From Reyranella massiliensis 521 (GTDB lineage: Bacteria; Pseudomonadota; Alphaproteobacteria; Reyranellales; Reyranellaceae), in assembly GCA_945860205.1 (NCBI GenBank), contig CAMARK010000049.1, forward strand, positions 1 to 35,090: a DNA stretch of 35,090 nt. Reading direction: 5' to 3'. Under the pieces are notes generated by a model. That model saw only the letters and a list, made by a program, of their open reading frames with translations. It was not told the DNA's origin and did no database searches. How positions within the stretch are numbered: position 1 is the stretch's first letter; each line of letters starts with the position of its first letter. Below, piece after piece: positions 16,858 through 26,603 of the stretch. The position numbers and the translations under genes were made by a program.

Positions 16858-16961
16858 CCTCACCCTGAGGCTGCGAAGCAGCCGTCTCGAAGGGTAGGCA
16901 ACAACATGACTGGTTCCCATCCTTCGAGACGCACCGCTACGCGGTGCTCCTCAGGATGAGG
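16858..16961. repeat. REP-like palindromic element pair in inverted orientation
   Basis: Two related units of about 41-45 bp (16858-16898 and 16917-16961) face each other. Each has the outer blocks CCTCAYCCTGAGG and CGTCTCGAAGGRT around a small inner hairpin; in the right unit the inner stem is GCACCGC-TAC-GCGGTGC. The sequence resembles the palindromic repeats common in alphaproteobacterial intergenic regions. The pair fills the gap between the convergent phosphatase and Bug genes and may terminate transcription from both sides. Confidence 0.85.
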
Positions 16962-16970
16962 TGGCCGGCG

Positions 16971-17957
16971 CTACTCCGGCTTGAGACCCAGGGCCACGAT
17001 GCGCGGAATGAGGATGGTCTTGAGGACCTCGTAGTCCTTCATGACCTGTTCGTGATTGAGCGGCTTCTCGGTGAGGCCGAAGCCTTCCATCATCCTCTTG
17101 CCGGGTTCGGAATCCGCAGCCGCGACCCAGAGATCGGACATCTTCTGCACGACCTCCTTCGGCGTCGCGGCCGGGGCCGCCAGCGCCAGCCAGCCGCGCA
17201 CCGTGAAGGACGGATCGGTGAAGCCCTGCTCCTCCGACGTCGAGACGTCGGGCAGCTTGACGTAGCGCACGCGCGAGGGCGCCACGATCGGCCGGACATC
17301 GCCCTTCAACAGCAACGCGTTCATCGCCTGCGGGCTGCCCATCGCCGCCTGCAGCGAACCCGCGCCCATGTCCTGCCACATCGGCGCTTCGCCCTTGTAG
17401 GTCACGACTTCCATCGTGAGGCCGTACTTCTCATTCAGGCTCTGCGCGAAGATGTGAGCCGAGGAGCCCAGCGCCCACGAGCCGAAGTTGATCTTCTTGC
17501 CCTTGGCGTACTCGATGAACGACTTCAGGTCCTTGACCTCGGGCGGCAGCGACTTGTGCACCACGACCGGCAGCACGCCCGACGACGTGCCTGAGATGAT
17601 GGTGAGATCCTTGTCCGGATCGAAGCCCATCGTCTTGAACATGACGCGGTTCTGGATGAGCGTGCTGGAGACCGAATGCAGGAAGGTGTAGCCGTCGGCC
17701 GGGGCACGCGAGACCTGGGCAGCACCGATGTTGCCGCTGGCGCCGGGCTTGTTGTCGATCATCACCTGCTGGCCGGTTGCCTGCTGGACATGCTGGCCGA
17801 AGGCGCGCGCGATGCCATCGGTAAGACCGCCGGCCGGGAAATTCACCACGATGGTGATCGGCTTGTTGGGCCAGGCCGCTTGCGCCCGCACGATCGAGGG
17901 CGCCGCGAGGGCAAGGCCGGCGGTGGCACGCAGCAGGGTGCGGCGGGTCGTCGTCAT
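16971..17957 (-). CDS. Bug/TTT-family periplasmic substrate-binding protein
   Basis: A 328-residue receptor. The N-terminus MTTTRRTLLRATAGLALAAPSIVRAQ has a twin-arginine-like look and cleaves near VRAQA. The Bug core follows: WPNKPITIVVNFPAGGLTDGIARAFG, VMIDNKPGASGNIGAA, ADGYTFLHSVSS, NFGSWALGSSAHIFAQSLN and the C-terminal GWLALAAPAATPKEVVQKMSDLW. GGAGGA lies 10 nt before ATG 17957; an in-frame upstream ATG at 18014 is less likely because it would place residues before the signal peptide. It stands alone, with a divergent proline-rich secreted protein upstream and no transporter genes nearby. Ligand unknown. Confidence 0.92.
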   Translation of the reverse strand: MTTTRRTLLRATAGLALAAPSIVRAQAAWPNKPITIVVNFPAGGLTDGIARAFGQHVQQATGQQVMIDNKPGASGNIGAAQVSRAPADGYTFLHSVSSTLIQNRVMFKTMGFDPDKDLTIISGTSSGVLPVVVHKSLPPEVKDLKSFIEYAKGKKINFGSWALGSSAHIFAQSLNEKYGLTMEVVTYKGEAPMWQDMGAGSLQAAMGSPQAMNALLLKGDVRPIVAPSRVRYVKLPDVSTSEEQGFTDPSFTVRGWLALAAPAATPKEVVQKMSDLWVAAADSEPGKRMMEGFGLTEKPLNHEQVMKDYEVLKTILIPRIVALGLKPE

Positions 17958-18052
17958 GGCGGGTCGTTCCTCCGTTTTTTTTGCGCCCGGATGCATAGCG
18001 ACTGCGGCACGCAAATGCCACAGTCGGATGCCAATTTTCGCCGGTGAAAATC

Positions 18053-18439
18053 ATGCGTCTTGCGAAATTTGTCGCCGTTCTGGCGGCCGTTGCCGGGCCC
18101 GCTCTTGCCCAGCCGTCCGCCAACGTGATCGACGTCGCACCCCCGGCCGACCCTGCCGCGGTCGTCGTGCTGCGCGGCAGCAGTGCACCGCCGCAGCCCT
18201 GGGGCGGACCGCCCGCCCCTCAACCCTCGAGCACACCGGCCCTGAGTACACCGCCACCGCCGGCCCCAACCTATGTCGAGCAGGCCTATACCCCTCTCTA
18301 CGTCCTGCCCGGCTATTTCCAGGCAGCGCCGCAGCGCGGCCCCCGGCATGTTCCGCCTGCGCCGCCGGTCGCGCCCCTAGTCGCGCCGCCCTATCCGATC
18401 CGCCCCTGGGGCGTCGGCCTCGCGCCTTTCCAGCGCTAG
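18053..18439 (+). CDS. Small secreted proline-rich protein of unknown function
   Basis: A 128-residue product not recognised as any family. A clear signal peptide (MRLAKFVAVLAAVAGPALA-Q) precedes a low-complexity region rich in Pro and Ala (PPADPAAVVVL, APPQPWGGPPAPQPSS, TPPPPAPTYVEQAY) and ends in PYPIRPWGVGLAPFQR. It probably lies extended in the periplasm or cell wall. ATG 18053 is chosen because GGTGA lies just upstream and the signal begins there; GTG 18044 is an in-frame alternative. It precedes the FAD oxidoreductase by 15 nt, but that start has only a poor ribosome site, so coupling is uncertain. Confidence 0.7.
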   Translation: MRLAKFVAVLAAVAGPALAQPSANVIDVAPPADPAAVVVLRGSSAPPQPWGGPPAPQPSSTPALSTPPPPAPTYVEQAYTPLYVLPGYFQAAPQRGPRHVPPAPPVAPLVAPPYPIRPWGVGLAPFQR

Positions 18440-18454
18440 GGTCGGCAACAACCC

Positions 18455-19825
18455 ATGAAATCCCGGCATGTCGACATCGCCATCGTCGGTGCTGGCATCG
18501 TTGGACTTGCCTGCGCCTACTACCTGGCCCTGTCCAAGCGGGCGCCGAAGGTCGCCATCATCGACCCGCTCCCGCCCATGAGCCTCACGTCCGCCGCCTC
18601 GGGCGAAAACTATCGCAACTGGTGGCCGCATCCGGTGATGACCGCCTTCACCGACTTCAGCACCGACTTGATGGAAGCGATCTCGAACGAGAGCGACAAC
18701 TGGCTCCACATGACGCGGCGCGGCTATGCGCTCGCGACCCGCCAGGCCGATCCCGACGACCTCCTCCGGCAGCTCCACGAAGGCTATGGCGCCGACGGCG
18801 CCGGCAAGATCAGGACGCACCGGAAAGGGTCGACATCCAGCTACCAGCCCGCGACTTCGGCCGATTGGCAGAGCGCGCCCGACGGCGTCGATGTCATTCA
18901 GGATCGCGATATTCTGGAGCGTTGCTTCCCGAGCTTCGACCGCGACGTGGCGACGGTGCTGCACATCCGCCGCGCCGGCGACATCAGCGGCCAGCAGCTC
19001 GGCAGCTTCATGCTGGAGCGCATTCGCGCCAACGATGGAACGGTCATTCGCGGCCGGGTCGTCGAGGTGAGCCGGGCGCAGAACTTCAAGCTGGCAGTAG
19101 CGGACGGGAATGACCGGACATCCGTCACGGCCGACGTTGTCGTGAATGCCGCCGGACCGTCGATTGGAAATATCGCCGAGTTGCTCGGAGAGAGCCTCCC
19201 GGTCGTGAACGTCTTTCAGCAGAAGATCGCCTTTGAAGATGTTCACGGCGTGATTGGCCGGCAGATGCCGTTTTCGATCGATCTGGACGGCCAGAAGATC
19301 GATTGGACGGCAGAGGAGCGCGCTGTCCTCGCCGGGGATCCGGCCAGCAGATGGCTGACCGAGGCAATGCCCGGTTCAATCCATTGCCGCCCGGAAGGCG
19401 GCGATCGCGGAAAATGGATCAAGGTCGGTTGGGCCTTCAATACCACGCCCTCCGTTCCGGCCGCCGATCTACCCCTCGATCCGAACTTCCCGGAGATCGT
19501 GCTCCGAGGCGCGAGCCGGTTGAACCCGGGGCTGAAGGCCTACTATGACCGCCTGCCCTCGCGACTGTCGCACTACGGCGGCTACTACACGATGACCCGG
19601 GAGAACTGGCCGCTGATCGGGCCGATGAAGATGGACGGCGCCTACGTCGCCGGCGCCCTTTCGGGGTTTGGAACCATGGCCGCGTGCGCCACCGGCGCCC
19701 TGTGTGCCCGGTGGGTCTACGGCGAAGCGCTGCCCGAGTTCGCCCGCTCCCTCAGCCTTGCGCGGTACGACGACAAGCCCCTCATGCAAAGCCTGCTCGC
19801 AGGTGGAAACAAGGGCGTGCTCTGA
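18455..19825 (+). CDS. FAD-dependent oxidoreductase (DAO family)
   Basis: A 456-residue flavoprotein. The Rossmann dinucleotide motif VGAGIVGLACAYYLAL is at 11-26 with the partner acidic IIDPLPP. Later elements are the DAO-family VVNAAGPSIGNIAELLG and a C-terminal ENWPLIGPMKMDGAYVAGALSGFGTMAACATGALCARWV, which closes over the flavin. It should oxidise a C-N (amine or imino acid) or similar bond with FAD; the substrate is unknown. It has no partner subunits next to it, unlike the DAO proteins at the right end of the window. Transcription probably ends in the inverted repeat after the stop codon. Confidence 0.9.
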   Translation: MKSRHVDIAIVGAGIVGLACAYYLALSKRAPKVAIIDPLPPMSLTSAASGENYRNWWPHPVMTAFTDFSTDLMEAISNESDNWLHMTRRGYALATRQADPDDLLRQLHEGYGADGAGKIRTHRKGSTSSYQPATSADWQSAPDGVDVIQDRDILERCFPSFDRDVATVLHIRRAGDISGQQLGSFMLERIRANDGTVIRGRVVEVSRAQNFKLAVADGNDRTSVTADVVVNAAGPSIGNIAELLGESLPVVNVFQQKIAFEDVHGVIGRQMPFSIDLDGQKIDWTAEERAVLAGDPASRWLTEAMPGSIHCRPEGGDRGKWIKVGWAFNTTPSVPAADLPLDPNFPEIVLRGASRLNPGLKAYYDRLPSRLSHYGGYYTMTRENWPLIGPMKMDGAYVAGALSGFGTMAACATGALCARWVYGEALPEFARSLSLARYDDKPLMQSLLAGGNKGVL

Positions 19826-19849
19826 CCAGGCGTGTCGGGCACCGTCCGT

Positions 19850-19878
19850 CGCCCCTCGACTAAGCCGCTCGAGGGGCG
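19850..19878. repeat. Perfect 10-bp hairpin after the FAD oxidoreductase
   Basis: Arms CGCCCCTCGA and TCGAGGGGCG lie around a 9-nt loop, 24 nt after the stop codon. There is no T-run, so it could be a factor-dependent terminator, an mRNA-stabilising hairpin or the edge of the islet that follows. Confidence 0.7.
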
Positions 19879-19963
19879 GCCCTCAGGTCGGGACGACAAG
19901 ACATTGCAAGCACGATAGCCCTACCGGGCGTCGTTGCATGAGGTTATGGTGCGAATAACAACA

Positions 19964-19991
19964 TTGTAAATGTAACTCTGTACTTTATAAT
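19964..19991 (+). promoter_or_regulatory. AT-rich promoter of the AAA_14/DUF4143 ATPase gene
   Basis: TTGTAA (19964-19969), a 16-nt spacer and a perfect TATAAT (19986-19991) lie just before ATG 19999, so transcription would begin at or next to the start codon (leaderless). Inverted repeats overlap it: ATTGTAA (19963-19969) with TTACAAT (19991-19997), and GTTAT (19943-19947) with ATAAC (19955-19959). They could bind a repressor. The base composition is strikingly AT-rich against the GC-rich surroundings. Confidence 0.65.
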
Positions 19992-19998
19992 TACAATA

Positions 19999-21165
19999 AT
20001 GATCGAACGTCGCCTGAAAGACCGCCTGATTCACCTGCTGGATCGCACTCCCGCCGTGGGCCTGCTGGGCCCCCGACAGGTGGGCAAGACGACGCTTGCC
20101 CTCGAAGTCGCGGAGGGTCGGCCTTCCGTCTATCTGGACCTCGAATCCACCCCCGACCGCGCCCGGCTTTCCGACCCGGACCGCTACTTCGCCGATCACG
20201 AGGCCGAGCTGGTCGTCCTCGACGAGGTGCATCGCGTCCCGGAACTCTTTCAGACCTTGCGCGGTGTCATCGATCGCGGGCGCCGCAGCGGCCGCAAGAC
20301 CGGTCGCTTCCTACTGCTGGGTTCCGCCGCCATCGAGCTGTTGAAGCAATCCGGTGAGACGCTGGCCGGGCGCATCTCCTACCTGGAGTTGGCGCCGTTC
20401 GATGCGCTGGAAGTGCCGGCGAGGGACCTCGACAGGCTCTGGGTGCGGGGCGGCTTTCCGGAAAGCTTCCTGGCCCGCGACGATGCGTCGAGCTTCAAGT
20501 GGCGCCAGGACTTCGTCCGCACCTATCTCGAACGCGACATTCCGCAACTCGGCCCCCGCATTCCAGCCGAAACGCTGCGCCGCTTCTGGACGATGCTGGC
20601 GCACAATCAGGCCCAGCTTCTGAACGCGGCCAGCCTCGCGCGCGCCTTGGGGGTGAGCGGCGTTACGGTCGCCGGCTATCTCGACCTCCTGGTCGACCTG
20701 CTGCTGGTGCGCCGCCTGCCGGCATGGCATCGCAACGATGGCAAGCGACTCGTGAAGTCGCCCAAGGTCTATGTCCGCGACACCGGGATCGCCCACGCCC
20801 TGTTGGGGCTCCGCACGAAGGAAGACATCCTCGGCCATCCCGTGGCCGGCCAGACTTGGGAGACACTCGCCGTCGAAACGTTGATCGCCGCTTCGCCGGA
20901 CGGCACCGAAGCGAGCTTCTATCGCACCTCTTCAGGGGCGGAGATCGATCTGGTGCTGAGGCTTCCCGGGGATCGGCTGTGGGCCATCGAAGTAAAGCGG
21001 AGTTCCGCGCCAAAGGTGGAGAAAGGTTTCCACTTTGCCTGCGATGACCTCGGGCCGAAGAAGCGTTTCGTCGTCTATCCCGGAACGGAACGCTTTTCCC
21101 TGGGCAACAGGATCGAGGCGATCGGTCTGGTGGCGCTCGCCACCGAACTGCGGTCGGTGAAGTAA
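19999..21165 (+). CDS. AAA_14/DUF4143-family ATPase with PD-(D/E)xK-like C-terminus
   Basis: A 388-residue protein. The N-terminal AAA_14 module has Walker A GPRQVGKTT (24-32) and Walker B LVVLDEVH (Asp75, Glu76), then a sensor-like RFLLLGSAA. The middle holds a winged-helix-like segment (LARALGVSGVTVAGYLDLLVDLLLVRRLPAW, 213-243). The C-terminal DUF4143 part ends in a nuclease-like core: Glu293, Asp317 (GAEIDLVL) and Glu331-x-Lys333 (IEVKRS). The family is widespread in bacteria and archaea and moves horizontally, and its function is unproven. It is a lone gene with its own AT-rich promoter and no visible Shine-Dalgarno, in a stretch that interrupts metabolic genes. Confidence 0.93.
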   Translation: MIERRLKDRLIHLLDRTPAVGLLGPRQVGKTTLALEVAEGRPSVYLDLESTPDRARLSDPDRYFADHEAELVVLDEVHRVPELFQTLRGVIDRGRRSGRKTGRFLLLGSAAIELLKQSGETLAGRISYLELAPFDALEVPARDLDRLWVRGGFPESFLARDDASSFKWRQDFVRTYLERDIPQLGPRIPAETLRRFWTMLAHNQAQLLNAASLARALGVSGVTVAGYLDLLVDLLLVRRLPAWHRNDGKRLVKSPKVYVRDTGIAHALLGLRTKEDILGHPVAGQTWETLAVETLIAASPDGTEASFYRTSSGAEIDLVLRLPGDRLWAIEVKRSSAPKVEKGFHFACDDLGPKKRFVVYPGTERFSLGNRIEAIGLVALATELRSVK

Positions 21166-21198
21166 GGCGCCGAGGGCAGCTCAGGCCTGAGATTCCTG

Positions 21199-21228
21199 TT
21201 GACGATCCTTTCCTATCCTTTCTACTAT
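21199..21228 (+). promoter_or_regulatory. Sigma-70-like promoter of the terminase-like HTH gene
   Basis: TTGACG (21199-21204), an 18-nt spacer and TACTAT (21223-21228) each match consensus at five of six positions. The spacer is a pyrimidine-rich run of TCCTTTCCTATCC type. The start codon is 28 nt downstream with AAAAGGAGAA before it, giving a self-contained transcription unit. Confidence 0.6.
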
Positions 21229-21256
21229 CCTCCAGGGGAACAAAAGGAGAATAGAT

Positions 21257-21676
21257 ATGGATAAGCCAATTCCGAACGTCACCGAATACCTTTGGACGGC
21301 GCCGCGGGTCGGTGAATCACGACGCCGCACCAACCTGCGCCGCCGGGTCACCTTCCTGCGCGAACTCGAAAAGACCGGCTCGGTCAGCTATTCGGCGGCG
21401 CGCGCCGGCATCGACCGGCGGACGCTCTATCGTTGGCGCGACACGGACCTTCGTTTCGGCGAGCGCTGGGACAGGGCCCTACAACTCCGCGAGGAGGAGC
21501 TTCTCGACAGGGGCTACTCCCTCGCCCGAATGGGTGTCCCGCGTTACGTCTTCCGCAATGGCGTCGCGACCGCCACCTACCGCCGCCACGACGAACGCCT
21601 GATCATGTTCATGTTGAACCACACACGCGCCCGGCCCCGCGACCGGCGAATCGACGGGCCCGACGGCTCGCTTTAG
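21257..21676 (+). CDS. HTH protein resembling phage terminase small subunit
   Basis: A 139-residue basic protein. The segment LEKTGSVSYSAARAGIDRRTLYRWRDTD (about 37-64) is a helix-turn-helix. The remainder (ALQLREEELLDRGYSLARMGVPRYVFRNGVATATYRRHDERLIMFMLNHTRARPRD) follows the layout of terminase-small-subunit-like proteins, in which a long helix is followed by a VFxNG turn and a DRLLMFLL helix. AAGGAGAA before the ATG makes the start firm. No terminase large subunit or other phage gene is near, so it is either a phage remnant or a domesticated DNA-binding protein. Confidence 0.75.
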   Translation: MDKPIPNVTEYLWTAPRVGESRRRTNLRRRVTFLRELEKTGSVSYSAARAGIDRRTLYRWRDTDLRFGERWDRALQLREEELLDRGYSLARMGVPRYVFRNGVATATYRRHDERLIMFMLNHTRARPRDRRIDGPDGSL

Positions 21677-21712
21677 TGGCCGCTTCCAACGTCGCGATCG
21701 TCATACTCATAG

Positions 21713-21768
21713 GGACCGCGAGCGTCTCGCTCGCTCATCCTCATGAGCGCGCGGGACGCGCGCGGTCC
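21713..21768. repeat. Long imperfect inverted repeat (26-bp arms, 4-nt loop)
   Basis: Arms 21713-21738 and 21743-21768 match at 23 of 26 positions and flank CCTC. Both begin or end with the GGACCGCG block. It would form a very stable hairpin 36 nt after the HTH gene and probably acts as a terminator or REP-type element. It is distinct in sequence from the two other palindromic families in this window. The remaining bases of the gap 21,677-22,001 hold only a weak CACAC-CGA-GTGTG hairpin followed by GTTTTT at about 21,807-21,826. Confidence 0.9.
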
Positions 21769-22001
21769 AGAAGATTATGAAAGGAGCAAGACGGCCAGGA
21801 AAATGTCACACCGAGTGTGTCGTTTTTCCCGCTTTCGCCCGTGCTTTCAGAGGCTTGCGGCGGCAGGTAGGAAAACTCGGGCCACCCCTCGAAAGAAGCG
21901 CGTGATTCTCCGCAACGCGAAATCCCGGAACGCCTTGCGGTCGCTGCATCCGTGCTAAGACGGAGCCAACACCAACAGCCTTCACAGGGAAAGAGACGCC
22001 C

Positions 22002-24095
<2,094 letters not shown>

Positions 24096-24125
24096 TCAAT
24101 TCGAGTTTGAGGGAAGGAAAATCCA

Positions 24126-25316
24126 ATGGCTGATGCCGTCATCGTCTCCACCGCCCGCACCCCGATCGGAAAGGCTTTCCGCGGCGTGTTCAACGACACC
24201 CACGCCGCCGACATGGGCGCCCACGTGATCAAGCACGCCGCCGAGCGCGCCAAGCTCGACCTCGGCGACGTCGAGGACGTGATCCTGGGCTGCGCCGCGC
24301 CCGAAGGCACGACCGGCTCCAACGTCGCCCGCGTCTCGGCGATGCGTGCCGGTGCGCCGGTCAGCGTCTCGGGCGTCACGGTCAACCGCTTCTGCTCCTC
24401 GGGTCTGCAGACCATCTCGATGGCGGCCCAGCGCGTGCTGGTCGACAAGGTGCCGGTGATGATCGCGGGCGGCCTCGAGTCGGTGTCGCTGGTGCAAGGC
24501 CCGCCGGGCGGCAACAAGAACCGCCTGATCAATCCCTGGGTGCAGGAGCACGTTCCGGGCATCTATCACGCCATGATCACCACCGCCGACACCGTCGCGG
24601 CGCGCTACAAGATCAGCCGCGAGGCCCAGGACGAGTATTCGCTGCAGAGCCAGCTCCGCACCGCGGCCGGCCAACAAGCCGGCAAGTTCGACGACGAGAT
24701 CGTGCCGATGGAAACCACGATGCTGGTCACCGACAAGAACACCAACGAGACCAGCAAGAAGACGGTGAAGCTCGCCAAGGACGAGGGCAACCGTCCCGAC
24801 ACCAACATCGAGGGCCTGGCCAAGCTGCAGCCCGTCGCCGGTCCCGACAAGTGGATCACTGCCGGCAACGCCAGCCAGCTCAGCGACGGCGCCTCGGTGT
24901 CGGTGATCATGAGCGACGCCGAGGCCGCCAAGCGCGGCCTGAAGCCGCTCGGCATCTACAAGGGCCTGGTGGTGGCCGGCTGCGAGCCCGACGAGATGGG
25001 CATCGGCCCGGTCTATGCGATCCCCAAGCTCCTGAAGCGCTTCGGGCTAAAAATGGACGACATCGATCTCTGGGAGCTGAACGAGGCCTTCGCCGTGCAG
25101 GTGATCTATTGCCGCGACAAGCTCGGCATTCCCAACGAGAAGCTGAACGTCAACGGCGGCTCGATCTCGATCGGCCATCCCTTCGGCATGACCGGCGCGC
25201 GCTGCACCGGCCACGCCCTGATCGAGGGCCGCCGCCGCAAGGCCAAGAACGTCGTCGTCACCATGTGCATCGGTGGCGGCATGGGCGCCGCCGGCCTGTT
25301 CGAGGTGGTGCAGTAA
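24126..25316 (+). CDS. Acetyl-CoA C-acyltransferase (thiolase)
   Basis: A 396-residue thiolase that cleaves 3-oxoacyl-CoA with CoA. The acyl-enzyme cysteine is Cys90 ([10 protein letters not shown]), the NEAF motif is at 319-322, the catalytic His351 is in [14 protein letters not shown], and the second Cys381 is in CIGGGMG. The length is normal for the family. GGAAGGAAAA lies just before the ATG. It partners the FadJ-like gene upstream. The C-terminus is complete, and the convergent alpha-hydroxy acid oxidase ends 22 nt downstream. Degradative (FadA/FadI-like) rather than biosynthetic use is favoured by the FadJ context. Confidence 0.95.
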   Translation: MADAVIVSTARTPIGKAFRGVFNDTHAADMGAHVIKHAAERAKLDLGDVEDVILGCAAPEGTTGSNVARVSAMRAGAPVSVSGVTVNRFCSSGLQTISMAAQRVLVDKVPVMIAGGLESVSLVQGPPGGNKNRLINPWVQEHVPGIYHAMITTADTVAARYKISREAQDEYSLQSQLRTAAGQQAGKFDDEIVPMETTMLVTDKNTNETSKKTVKLAKDEGNRPDTNIEGLAKLQPVAGPDKWITAGNASQLSDGASVSVIMSDAEAAKRGLKPLGIYKGLVVAGCEPDEMGIGPVYAIPKLLKRFGLKMDDIDLWELNEAFAVQVIYCRDKLGIPNEKLNVNGGSISIGHPFGMTGARCTGHALIEGRRRKAKNVVVTMCIGGGMGAAGLFEVVQ

Positions 25317-25338
25317 GAACGTGATGCGGGAGGGAGGA

Positions 25339-26508
25339 TCAGCGCTTGTTGCGGCGTAGATCCTCCACGTCCTTCCACATCAGGAACTGCGGGCCGAGAT
25401 CGGCGATGGTAGGCGCGCCGATCTGGGCCTGGGTGAGATCGATCTCGCGCTTGAAGATCTGCAGCGCCTTGGTGGCGCCCGCGACTCCGCCCGCCGTCAC
25501 GCCGTAGAGCGTCGGACGGCCCACGAACACGAACTTGGCGCCCATGCACAATGCCACGATCGCATCCATGCCGCGGCGGATGCCGCCGTCGAACATCACC
25601 GTCATCTTGTCGCCGACCGCGTCGCGGATCGCCGGCAGCACTTCCAGCGGCGACGGCGCGATATCGAGCTGACGCGCGCCATGGTTCGACACCATGATGC
25701 CATCGACGCCCAGCGCATGGGCGCGGATGGCGTCGTCGGGATGCATGATCCCCTTCAGCACGAAGTTGCCCTTCCACAGCTCGCGGTAACGCTCGACATG
25801 CTTCCAGGTCATTGGTGCGCGGTTCTGGTAGGCGACGAGGTCCGCCACCTTGTCGGCCGTCGCATCGGGGCCGACATACTTGGCCCAGTTGGAGAAGTAG
25901 GGCGTGCCGTGCTGCAGCCACTGCAGCATCCAGGCCGGATGCCTCAGCGCCTCGAACTTGGTCTTCCAGGTGAGCTTCAGCGGACGGCCCCAGCCGTTGC
26001 GCGTATTGCGCTCGCGGTTCGATCCTTCCGGCACGTCGACGGTGAAGACGAGCGTGCGCAGGCCCGCATCGGCAGAGCGCTTGATCAGGTCCTCGGAGAC
26101 GGCCGGGTCCTTGGCGGAATAGAGCTGGTACCAGCCATGGTCGGGCGCGAGCTTGCCGAGATCTTCGATCGAGCCGGTGCTGGAACCTGACATGATGAAG
26201 GGCACGTTGGCGTCGCGCGCGGCCTCGGCCAACATCAGGTCGGCGCCATGACGGAAGAGGCCGGCGAGGCCGGTCGGCGCGATGCCGATCGGGCTGGAAT
26301 AGGTGCGGCCGAAGATCGTCGTCGACTGGTCGCGCACGGAGACGTCGACGAGGTAGCGCGGCACGATGCGGGCCTGGCGGAACGCCTGCTCGTTGGTGAC
26401 GAGGCCGACCTCGTCGTCGGTGCCGCCCTCGATGAAGTCGTAGGCGATTTTCGGCAGCCGCTTCTTCGCGAGCTTGCGCAGGTCATCGATGTTCACAGCG
26501 CCGTTCAT
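25339..26508 (-). CDS. FMN-dependent alpha-hydroxy acid oxidase/dehydrogenase
   Basis: A 389-residue enzyme of the glycolate oxidase/L-lactate/mandelate dehydrogenase family. The N-terminal KIAYDFIEGGTDDEVGL segment and SSPIGIAPTGLAGLFRHGAD form the FMN site. Lys252 (FVLKGIM), the catalytic base His276 and Arg279 (SNHGARQLD), and the phosphate-binding VMFDGGIRRGMDA are all present. It oxidises the alpha-hydroxyl of a 2-hydroxy acid to the keto acid. Family members split between oxygen- and quinone-linked types, and sequence alone does not decide which. It is divergent from the PhyH-like dioxygenase (95-nt gap), which could make its hydroxy acid substrate, though that link is inference. Confidence 0.95.
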   Translation of the reverse strand: MNGAVNIDDLRKLAKKRLPKIAYDFIEGGTDDEVGLVTNEQAFRQARIVPRYLVDVSVRDQSTTIFGRTYSSPIGIAPTGLAGLFRHGADLMLAEAARDANVPFIMSGSSTGSIEDLGKLAPDHGWYQLYSAKDPAVSEDLIKRSADAGLRTLVFTVDVPEGSNRERNTRNGWGRPLKLTWKTKFEALRHPAWMLQWLQHGTPYFSNWAKYVGPDATADKVADLVAYQNRAPMTWKHVERYRELWKGNFVLKGIMHPDDAIRAHALGVDGIMVSNHGARQLDIAPSPLEVLPAIRDAVGDKMTVMFDGGIRRGMDAIVALCMGAKFVFVGRPTLYGVTAGGVAGATKALQIFKREIDLTQAQIGAPTIADLGPQFLMWKDVEDLRRNKR

Positions 26509-26603
26509 TATCGTTCTCTCCCGCTACGCCCCGATTTTGACCGTCTTTGCGGCGGCAGGCCAGCGGTGTTAGCGTTTGCGACCGCATCATCGGAGGAAGC
26601 GCC

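Noticed and set aside
16858..16961. Possible CRISPR array or IS end
   Set aside because: Only two inverted units without regular spacers, and no transposase or cas gene; the structure is REP-like.
19850..19878. Hairpin as a rho-independent terminator
   Set aside because: The stem is perfect but there is no T-run after it, so it is listed only as a repeat.
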